From assembly GCF_030581005.1 (NCBI RefSeq), contig NZ_JAUQSX010000003.1, positions 372,001 to 436,000 of the forward strand: a stretch of 64,000 bases of DNA, given 5' to 3'. Each line of letters starts with the position of its first letter. The stretch's first letter is position 1. Positions 27,692 through 34,090 of this stretch are shown in pieces. This DNA is from Hymenobacter mellowenesis (GTDB lineage: Bacteria; Bacteroidota; Bacteroidia; Cytophagales; Hymenobacteraceae). Below the pieces are notes generated by a model, which saw only the letters and a program-made list of their open reading frames with translations, was not told the DNA's origin and searched no databases. Position numbers and translations under genes: made by a program.

Positions 27692-27778
27692 TAGCGCGAC
27701 CTTTTAGTTCACGTCCCGCGCCGCTAAAGCCAATTTAACGCTTGTCGTTTCGGGACGCAAACTACAGAGTTCGCGCTA
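27692..27778. repeat. Imperfect inverted repeat after GH43
   Basis: The outer arms TAGCGCGA/TCGCGCTA (27692-27699 and 27771-27778) and the inner arms CGTCCCG/CGGGACG are perfect, with AGTT/AACT pairing between them. The element of ~87 bases lies directly after the GH43 stop. It could act as a terminator-like structure or be a mobile REP copy. Confidence 0.65.
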
Positions 27779-27816
27779 CTGCTCGCCGGCTATAAATCTG
27801 CGTTAAATCGGTCCAA

Positions 27817-27862
27817 TCAGGAGAGGTCAGAAAGGTTGGCCGGTGGGGGAGGAGGTCCTTTG
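27817..27862 (+). promoter_or_regulatory. Direct-repeat regulator site and -7 box of the DUF4861 unit
   Basis: TCAGGA at 27817-27822 and TCAGAA at 27827-27832, then 22 bases, then GTCCTTTG (27855-27862), matching the TTTG half of the -7 consensus. The gene starts 20 bases further on. Same geometry as the three other sites. Confidence 0.62.
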
Positions 27863-27882
27863 CCGGCACATTCATCCCATCC

Positions 27883-29109
27883 ATGCGTCTTCCTTTCCTG
27901 ACTTCCTCCGCCGCGGGCCTATTGCTGGCCGCCAGCCTGCTCAGCGCGGCCCCGCCCGCCGTTGACTCCCTAGCCTTCACCGTGCGCAACCCGCTGAAGC
28001 TGGACCGCCGGGCCGAAACAATCAGCCTGCCCGCCGCCCGCCTCGCGGCTCTCCTCAAAAAATACGGGGCTCAGAACCTGCTGGTGAAGGACGCCGTCGG
28101 CAACATCCTGGTGAGCCAGGCCGTGGACAACAACGGCGACGGCACCGTGGACGAGCTGCTGCTGCAAACCGACATCAAAGCCAGCGCTACGCTGAAGTTT
28201 ACGGTCTCGGGCAACCCCAACGGCGCGGCCCGGCAGCCCAAGAGTCCGGTGACCACCTTTGCCCGCCTCGTGCCCGAGCGCACGGACGACTACACCTGGG
28301 AAAACGACCGGGTGGCCTTCCGCACCTACGGCCCTGAGGCCGAGCGGCTGGTAGTGGCCAAGCAGCCCGGCGGCACCCTCACCAGCGGCATGGACTGCTG
28401 GCTCAAGCGCGTGCCCTACTCCATCATCGACAAGTGGTACGCCGCCAACGTGAAGGAGGTGGGCTACTACCACATCGACCACGGCGAAGGCTACGACCCC
28501 TACCATGTGGGCGACAGCCGGGGCTTCGCCGGTATCGGCGTATGGGACCAGGATTCGCTCTACGTTTCGCGCAACTTCATCAGCTACAAGACGCTGGCCA
28601 ACGGCCCCATCCGTACCCTGTTTGAGCTGCGCTACGCGCCCTGGCAGGCCAATGGCCTCACCATCACGGAAAAGAAGCTGCTGAGCATCGACTTGGGTTC
28701 CAACCTCACGCGCTTTGAGGAGCACATCTCGGCCGACAAGCCGCTGCTCAACGTCACCATTGGCATCACCCTGCACGCCGAGCCGAAAGGCGTGCGCGGC
28801 GAGGTGAAAGGCGAGCCCCGGCAAGGCTGGTTCCGCTATTGGGAGCCCATGGACGACGCCTTCCTGGGCACGGGCGTGGTGCTAGCCCCCGGTCAGGTGC
28901 AGAGCTGGAAAGACCGCCGCACCCGCGCTAAGGAGCAGAGCCATCTGCTGGTGATGGCCACGCCCCAGGCCGGCAAGCTGGTGTACTACGCTGGCTTCGG
29001 CTGGACCAAAAGCGGGCAGTTTGCCACGGCCGCCGATTGGGACCAGTACTTGGCCGACTACTCAAAACGCCTCGCCGCACCGCTGGAAGTGCGTTTCGGC
29101 AGCAAGTAA
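27883..29109 (+). CDS. DUF4861 family secreted protein
   Basis: A 408-residue protein with signal peptide (residues ~1-22). The body matches the DUF4861 family seen in pectin- and ulvan-type PULs: DTLKFTV-like early strands, NNNGDGTVDELLLQTDI, YTWENDRVAFRTYGPEAE, YHIDHGEGYDPYHVGDSRGFAG and a C-terminal LLVMATPQAGKLVYYAGFGWTKSG. The conserved His/Asp/Tyr cluster in the central block suggests an enzyme. No activity is assigned with confidence. It opens a four-gene unit with a ROK kinase, GH43 and a cupin. Confidence 0.82.
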   Translation: MRLPFLTSSAAGLLLAASLLSAAPPAVDSLAFTVRNPLKLDRRAETISLPAARLAALLKKYGAQNLLVKDAVGNILVSQAVDNNGDGTVDELLLQTDIKASATLKFTVSGNPNGAARQPKSPVTTFARLVPERTDDYTWENDRVAFRTYGPEAERLVVAKQPGGTLTSGMDCWLKRVPYSIIDKWYAANVKEVGYYHIDHGEGYDPYHVGDSRGFAGIGVWDQDSLYVSRNFISYKTLANGPIRTLFELRYAPWQANGLTITEKKLLSIDLGSNLTRFEEHISADKPLLNVTIGITLHAEPKGVRGEVKGEPRQGWFRYWEPMDDAFLGTGVVLAPGQVQSWKDRRTRAKEQSHLLVMATPQAGKLVYYAGFGWTKSGQFATAADWDQYLADYSKRLAAPLEVRFGSK

Positions 29110-29174
29110 TTCTTATGTCCGCAATTACAACTGCGCATCCTTTTCCCACGGCTCGCCCCCTCCATCCCACCCAC

Positions 29175-30104
29175 ATGAACAGCTTTTTGCGCGACGAAAA
29201 ACTCTGGGGCCTAGACCTGGGTGGCACCAAAATCGAGGGCGTCATCCTCAAATCGGCGCAGGAGCCGGAGGTGCTTTTCCGCGACCGGGTGCCCACCGGG
29301 GCCGACCAGGGGTACGAGCACGTGCTGGCCCAGATTGAAAAGCTGGTGGCGCACATGCAGGAGTCGGTGGGCTACAAGGCCCCGAGCCTGGGGCTGGCTA
29401 CGCCCGGTACGCTGGTGCCCCGCACGGGCTTGATGAAAAACAGCAACGCTCTCTGTTTGAATGGTATGCCGCTGAAAGAAGACTTGGAAAAGCGGCTGGG
29501 CATCCGGGTGGAAATGGCCAACGACGCCAACTGCTTTGCCCTGGCCGAAACCCGGCTCGGGGTAGTGAAGCAGCAGTTTCCGAACGCCAAGGTGGTGTTT
29601 GGGGTGATTCTGGGCACGGGTGTGGGCGGCGGGCTGGTGGTAAATGGCCACGTGCTCGACGGCTTTCACGGCCTGGCCGGCGAGTGGGGCCACAACTACC
29701 TGCACGAAGGCGAAGGCGTGGAGTGCTTCTGCGGCAAAACCGGCTGCAACGAAAGCCTGCTGGCCGGCCCGGCTTTGCAGCGCTACTACGCCGAGCACGC
29801 CGACCAGCCCCGCCCCCTCAAGGAAATCGTGGCGCGTGCCGCCGCCGGCATCGACCCCGTGGCCGAGCAGACCCTGCAGCGCATGACCGACCTCTTTGGC
29901 CGCGCCTTGAGCGTGCTCGTCAACATCATCGACCCCGACGTCATCGTCATCGGCGGCGGCGTGGGCAACATCGACCGGCTCTACACCGAGGGCGTGCGCA
30001 AGGTGTCTTCCTACGTGGTCGACCACGTGTTCGAAACGCCCGTCGTCAAGCCCCGGCTGGGCGACAGCGCCGGGGTGTTTGGCGCGGCCTATCTGGTGGC
30101 CTAG
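29175..30104 (+). CDS. ROK-family sugar kinase
   Basis: A 309-residue cytoplasmic protein. ATG 29175 is preferred over ATG 29115, which would add 20 Pro/Thr-rich residues. The phosphate-binding loop is GLDLGGTKIEG (residues ~12-22), GEWGHNYL carries the ROK motif, and the zinc-binding CFCGKTGCNE follows. VIIGGGVGNID closes the nucleotide site. ROK kinases act on glucose, fructose, N-acetyl sugars and similar; here it would phosphorylate the imported product of the PUL. No DNA-binding domain is fused, so it is an enzyme and not a NagC-type repressor. Confidence 0.92.
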   Translation: MNSFLRDEKLWGLDLGGTKIEGVILKSAQEPEVLFRDRVPTGADQGYEHVLAQIEKLVAHMQESVGYKAPSLGLATPGTLVPRTGLMKNSNALCLNGMPLKEDLEKRLGIRVEMANDANCFALAETRLGVVKQQFPNAKVVFGVILGTGVGGGLVVNGHVLDGFHGLAGEWGHNYLHEGEGVECFCGKTGCNESLLAGPALQRYYAEHADQPRPLKEIVARAAAGIDPVAEQTLQRMTDLFGRALSVLVNIIDPDVIVIGGGVGNIDRLYTEGVRKVSSYVVDHVFETPVVKPRLGDSAGVFGAAYLVA

Positions 30105-30109
30105 CGCGC

Positions 30110-31810
30110 ATGAGCAGCATGCGCAAACCATGGAAAAGGGCAGGAGCGAGACTTGTTCTGCTGCTACTGCTGGCGGGTTGCCGGGTCGCGGGCCCGCAAA
30201 GCAGCGGCGCCAGCGGCCAACCAACCCCGGCCGCTAAGCCCTACGTTTCGACCGCCTGGGCAGCCGACCAGGGCAACGGCACCTATAAAAACCCGGTGCT
30301 CAACGCCGACTACTCCGACCCCGACGTGGTGCGCGTGGGCCCCGACTACTACCTCACGGCCTCCAGCTTCAACGCCTCGCCGGGCCTGCCCATCCTGCAC
30401 TCGCGCGATTTGGTGAACTGGCAGCTTATCGGCAACGCCCTGCCCCGGCTGCCGGAGGCATTTTTCGACGCCCCGCAGCACGGCTTCGGCGTGTGGGCGC
30501 CCTGCCTGCGCTACCACAACCGCCGGTTCTACCTCTTCTGGGGCGACCCCGACTTTGGCATCTACCAAATCACGGCCGCCAACCCGGCCGGCCCCTGGAG
30601 CGCGCCGCTGCTGGTGCTGCCCGGCAAGGGCCTGATTGACCCCGCCCCGTTCTGGGATGCCGACGGCCGGGCCTACCTCGTGCACGCCTGGGCCGGCAGC
30701 CGCGCCGGTATCAACAGCGTGCTCACCCTGCACCGCCTCAGCCCCGACGGCACCCGCGTGCTCGACGAGGGCCGCAACATCTACTCGGGCCACGACGCCA
30801 ACCACACCACCGAAGGCCCCAAGCTCTACCGGCGCGGCGCCTACTACTACATTTTTGCCCCAGCAGGCGGCGTGGCCACCGGCTGGCAGCTGGTGCTGCG
30901 GGCCCAAAACCCCTATGGCCCGTGGGAGGAAAAAGTGGTGATGGACCAGGGCCAAACCGCCATCAACGGCCCGCACCAGGGCGCCTGGGTGGACACGCCC
31001 GACGGCCGGGAAAGCTGGTTTCTGCACTTCCAGGACCGCGGCGCCTATGGCCGCGTGCTGCACCTGCAGCCGATGACGTGGAAAAACGACTGGCCAGTCA
31101 TCGGCGAAGACCCCGACGGCGACGGCAAAGGCCAGCCCGTGCTCACCCACCGCAAGCCCGACGTGGGGCGGACATATCCGCTCCGCACCCCGGCCGAAAA
31201 CGACGAATTCAGCTCCGACACCTTGGGCCTGCAATGGCAGTGGCAGGCCAATCAGAAAGTAACCTGGAGCGCCCTGCTGCGCGGCAAAGGCTTCCTGCGC
31301 CTGTTCGCGATGCCCGTGCCCAAGGGCGCCCCCAACCTGTGGCCCGTGCCCAACCTGCTGCTGCAAAAATTTCCGGCGGCTGATTTCATGGCCACCACTA
31401 AGGTCAAGCTCAACATTGAGTGGGACGTGTGGCAGGGCAAAAAAGCCGGCCTGCTCATCGTCGGCAACGACTACTCTTACTTGGCCATCACCAAAAACGC
31501 CTCCGGCTACCACGTGGCCCAAATGCGCTGCCTCGACGCGCCCTCCGGCGCGCCCGAGCAGGTGGTTGCCGAGCAGAGCCTGCCCGGCAACGAAGCGCTG
31601 CTGCGCGTGCAGGTCAGCGGCCCCGACGCCACCTGCCGCTTCAGCTTCAGCACCGACGAGGGCCGTACGTTTCAGCCTATCGGCCAGCCCTTCGTGGCCC
31701 GGCCCGACAAGTGGACCGGCGCAAAAGTTGGCGTGTTCTGCGCCGGTACCCAGCCCGACACCCGCATCGGCGGCTACGCCGACGTGGACTGGTTCCGCAT
31801 CACCCGCTAA
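30110..31810 (+). CDS. GH43 beta-xylosidase/arabinofuranosidase with C-terminal beta-sandwich, lipoprotein
   Basis: A 566-residue lipoprotein (lipobox LLAGC, Cys24), 5 bases after the ROK kinase. The GH43 propeller is complete: Asp70 in YSDPD (base), Asp177 in LIDPAPFWD (pKa modulator) and Glu235 in HTTEGPKLY (acid). Residues ~395-565 form the beta-xylosidase C-terminal concanavalin-like domain (NDEFSSDTLGLQWQWQAN ... KVGVFCAG). This architecture is common in GH43 subfamily 12 and relatives that remove terminal arabinofuranose or xylose. It acts in the periplasm or on the surface. Confidence 0.9.
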   Translation: MSSMRKPWKRAGARLVLLLLLAGCRVAGPQSSGASGQPTPAAKPYVSTAWAADQGNGTYKNPVLNADYSDPDVVRVGPDYYLTASSFNASPGLPILHSRDLVNWQLIGNALPRLPEAFFDAPQHGFGVWAPCLRYHNRRFYLFWGDPDFGIYQITAANPAGPWSAPLLVLPGKGLIDPAPFWDADGRAYLVHAWAGSRAGINSVLTLHRLSPDGTRVLDEGRNIYSGHDANHTTEGPKLYRRGAYYYIFAPAGGVATGWQLVLRAQNPYGPWEEKVVMDQGQTAINGPHQGAWVDTPDGRESWFLHFQDRGAYGRVLHLQPMTWKNDWPVIGEDPDGDGKGQPVLTHRKPDVGRTYPLRTPAENDEFSSDTLGLQWQWQANQKVTWSALLRGKGFLRLFAMPVPKGAPNLWPVPNLLLQKFPAADFMATTKVKLNIEWDVWQGKKAGLLIVGNDYSYLAITKNASGYHVAQMRCLDAPSGAPEQVVAEQSLPGNEALLRVQVSGPDATCRFSFSTDEGRTFQPIGQPFVARPDKWTGAKVGVFCAGTQPDTRIGGYADVDWFRITR

Positions 31811-31875
31811 TTAATCGGCCCTGGCGGCCAGCGCCTGGTTCCAGCTTTCTGCCGAAATATTCCTTCCCCTTGTTT

Positions 31876-32382
31876 ATGTCTGACTCCCCGACTCCCAAAC
31901 CGCTCATCTTTCAGCAAACGGCCGCCCGCCTGCAGGCCCAGGGTTTCACCATCGCCACGCAGGACCAGACCCGGCCGTGGGGCGGCTTTTTTGTCATTGA
32001 CGAAACCCAGGCCCAGGCCTTTGCCGACGCCTACTTCGATGGCTTGCAGGTCGACACGCTGCGCATCTCCGGCAAGCTCAGCCCCAAAATCCTGATTGTG
32101 GCCCCACAACAGCGCCTCTCGTGGCAGTACCACCACCGCCGGGCCGAAATCTGGCGCGTAGTGCAGGGCCCCGTGGGCGTCAGCACCAGCGACACCGACG
32201 CCGAAGGTGCGCTGAAAACGTACCAGCCAGGTGAGCAAATTACCCTGCGCCAGGGCGAGCGCCACCGCCTCATCGGCCTCGACGGCTGGGGCATCTTGGC
32301 CGAAATCTGGCAACACACCGATGCAAATCAGCCTTCTGATGAGCAGGACATCGTGCGCGTGCAGGATGATTTTGGTCGTTGA
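31876..32382 (+). CDS. Cupin of the mannose-6-phosphate isomerase type
   Basis: A 168-residue cytoplasmic protein with a single cupin barrel. RPWGGFFVID opens it as in type II phosphomannose isomerases. SPKILIVAPQQRLSWQYHHRRAEIWRVVQGPVGV carries the metal-binding His pair and Glu of cupin motif 1, and LRQGERHRLIGLDGWGILAEIWQH is motif 2. It lacks the nucleotidyltransferase half of GDP-mannose enzymes. It could isomerise the phosphosugar made by the neighbouring ROK kinase. It is the last gene of the PUL. Confidence 0.78.
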   Translation: MSDSPTPKPLIFQQTAARLQAQGFTIATQDQTRPWGGFFVIDETQAQAFADAYFDGLQVDTLRISGKLSPKILIVAPQQRLSWQYHHRRAEIWRVVQGPVGVSTSDTDAEGALKTYQPGEQITLRQGERHRLIGLDGWGILAEIWQHTDANQPSDEQDIVRVQDDFGR

Positions 32383-32461
32383 GGCGAATGCGTAGAGAGG
32401 CTGAGGTGAAGTTGGCCAGTTCATGGTCCGAGTCCGGCTTGTTACGCATCTACAAGGCGAG

Positions 32462-32929
32462 CTACTTCCGTTTTTTCAATGTCATGTCGAACTCAGTAAA
32501 GGGCGCCATCTGCTTCGCCCTCGTGGTCAACTCAATCGGCGTCAGCTTACCTTGGTGACGCAAGTCAATTATGACCCGTCGTAGTAACGTCAGGTCTTTG
32601 AAGGAGAGCGGGTTAAATTCAGCTTCAAGCCCTTGGATTGCCCTGATGTATTCGACACGCGAAAAGAAAAGAGTGGCGTATTTTTCACCCTTCTTGCTCC
32701 CTTTTGTGCATATCTTGAACCCGGCGAGGCCTGCTGAAATTCGGCTCAGTAGGTCGTACCCGTAGCCCTCATTCAGGAAGTCGATATTGGTTAGTTGGAC
32801 AACAACTGCCTTCGATGTATCGAAATCAGCTCCTTCAACAAGAAGGGTTGCCATTTCCCATGCGCCTTGCTGAATGGCAGCCAGAGATGGAGTGTGTAAA
32901 GGTATCAAAGATGCCATGGATGTCAGCAT
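32462..32929 (-). CDS. Hypothetical protein, weakly STAS-like
   Basis: A 155-residue cytoplasmic protein of lower GC than the PUL. ATG 32929 is taken because it lies 12 bases after the upstream stop; Met at 32917 is an alternative. A TSKAVVVQLTNIDFLNEGYGYDLLSRISAGL stretch has the beta-alpha pattern of STAS or DUF4325-type domains, but the similarity is too weak for a firm call. The C-terminus is basic. It is paired with the SH3-domain gene. Confidence 0.5.
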   Translation of the reverse strand: MLTSMASLIPLHTPSLAAIQQGAWEMATLLVEGADFDTSKAVVVQLTNIDFLNEGYGYDLLSRISAGLAGFKICTKGSKKGEKYATLFFSRVEYIRAIQGLEAEFNPLSFKDLTLLRRVIIDLRHQGKLTPIELTTRAKQMAPFTEFDMTLKKRK

Positions 32930-32941
32930 TGGTGCCTTTAT

Positions 32942-33445
32942 TTAGAGCTTCACCTTCAAGTACTTGCGATGCACGTATCCAGTTCCTTTTTTTCCGGGCA
33001 CGAACACTTCCCACCATCCTCCATCAGAAAGGTCATCTCCACCCGCAACTACTTTCACGGTGGTGCCTTTGGGAAGCTGCTTGATAATAGGGTAGTTAGC
33101 GCCGCCACGAGTGCGGACATTGACCAATTGGGTAGTGGTATACGTGGGCTTGGACGAGTATCTCTCGTCGTCACTCGTCATAATTGATAACGTGAAGTCA
33201 TCGTAGAGGGCGCGAGTCTGGCCGTCCTTTAGTCTTCGTTCGAGGTCCATCATGTCCGTGCGTCGAGCCTCTTTCTCCAAAATTCGGTCAATTGGATTGG
33301 GGCCAGGGTCTAGCGGAGCAACCGGGACATAGGTAGGCTCAACGACGAGGTTGTTGTAGATGATGACTCCGTTGTTCGTGTTTTGGCAGTAGCCGTTTTT
33401 GCAAACGAGGAGCACCGACATGGACACGAGAAGGCGAGTGAGCAT
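32942..33445 (-). CDS. Secreted bacterial SH3-domain protein
   Basis: A 167-residue protein. ATG 33445 is chosen because it gives a signal peptide (ending GYCQ, ~residue 21); the open frame extends further upstream without coding character. After a Pro-rich linker and a charged helical segment, the C-terminal ~65 residues form a bacterial SH3 domain (VNVRTRGGANYPIIKQLPKGTTVKVV ... GWWEVFVPGKKGTGYVHRKYL). Such domains bind cell wall or protein ligands outside the cytoplasm. The next gene follows 12 bases downstream on the same strand. Confidence 0.72.
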   Translation of the reverse strand: MLTRLLVSMSVLLVCKNGYCQNTNNGVIIYNNLVVEPTYVPVAPLDPGPNPIDRILEKEARRTDMMDLERRLKDGQTRALYDDFTLSIMTSDDERYSSKPTYTTTQLVNVRTRGGANYPIIKQLPKGTTVKVVAGGDDLSDGGWWEVFVPGKKGTGYVHRKYLKVKL

Positions 33446-33599
33446 CGGAGAGGGTAATTCGTTTAATAATACTTGACGGGGCGTGCTGCTTGTTAGCTTT
33501 GGTTCTAAGCCCGGTTCGAAGCGGAACACTCGGAGTTGGACAACCTCGACTTTCAAAAACGGCGCGCAAAGGCTCACAAAACTACGAATTTCCTTGATA

Positions 33600-33617
33600 G
33601 TCTACATATATGTAGAC
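33600..33617. promoter_or_regulatory. Perfect 18-bp palindrome, probable operator of the XRE regulator
   Basis: GTCTACATATATGTAGAC is a perfect palindrome that ends 4 bases before the XRE start codon at 33622. It faces the intergenic space shared with the divergent SH3 gene. Its TACA/TGTA half-sites suit a dimeric helix-turn-helix protein. Autoregulation is inferred from position. Confidence 0.6.
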
Positions 33618-33621
33618 AGAC

Positions 33622-33888
33622 TTGCCGCGGCCTAATCGGAGCTTGCCGACCGTGAAAAACCCGGCTGGCATCAGAGCTTTCGGTGCCCACCTCCGGCGCC
33701 TACGCGAGGAGCGTGGCATGAGCCAACAGGAACTTGCCGACTACGCCAACGTGTCCAAGATGACGGTGCATCGTATTGAGACGGCTCAGTTTTCGGCGAC
33801 GTTAGACGTTTTGATATCCCTTACGAAAGCCCTCGGGCTTCCCCTGCAGGAGTTGGTAGCATGCCCTGGCATCGAAGCCGACGAGTGA
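33622..33888 (+). CDS. XRE-family helix-turn-helix regulator
   Basis: An 88-residue DNA-binding protein. No ATG is available: the frame starts with TTG at 33622 (TTG 33640 and GTG 33652 are alternatives, and the domain only begins near residue 15). The HTH_3 fold is clear: FGAHLRRLREERGMSQQELADYANVSKMTVHRIETAQFSATLDVLISLTKALGLPLQELV. There is no other domain, so it resembles small regulators linked to mobile or restriction modules. No partner effector is adjacent on the same strand. Confidence 0.78.
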   Translation: MPRPNRSLPTVKNPAGIRAFGAHLRRLREERGMSQQELADYANVSKMTVHRIETAQFSATLDVLISLTKALGLPLQELVACPGIEADE

Positions 33889-34090
33889 GAGCTTCGTGGA
33901 CGGGTTGAACAAGATGGGTTTTTCGTCTGCTATGAAGACGAAAGAGCGCGTGGAAAGGAACTCGACATCTGCGCTCCTTGTGCGCGCAAGGCATACCCAA
34001 GTACTCATATCAACCACCCCAAGCCGGAGAAATTTAACCAAGGGATACTTTTGCATTTCAGCAGATTGCTGATTTGTTCATTGTGCCTAT

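Noticed and set aside
29684..30109. Extended + frame ahead of the GH43 lipoprotein
   Set aside because: The upstream part is an off-frame read through the ROK kinase gene; the ATG at 30110 with a proper lipobox is the true start.
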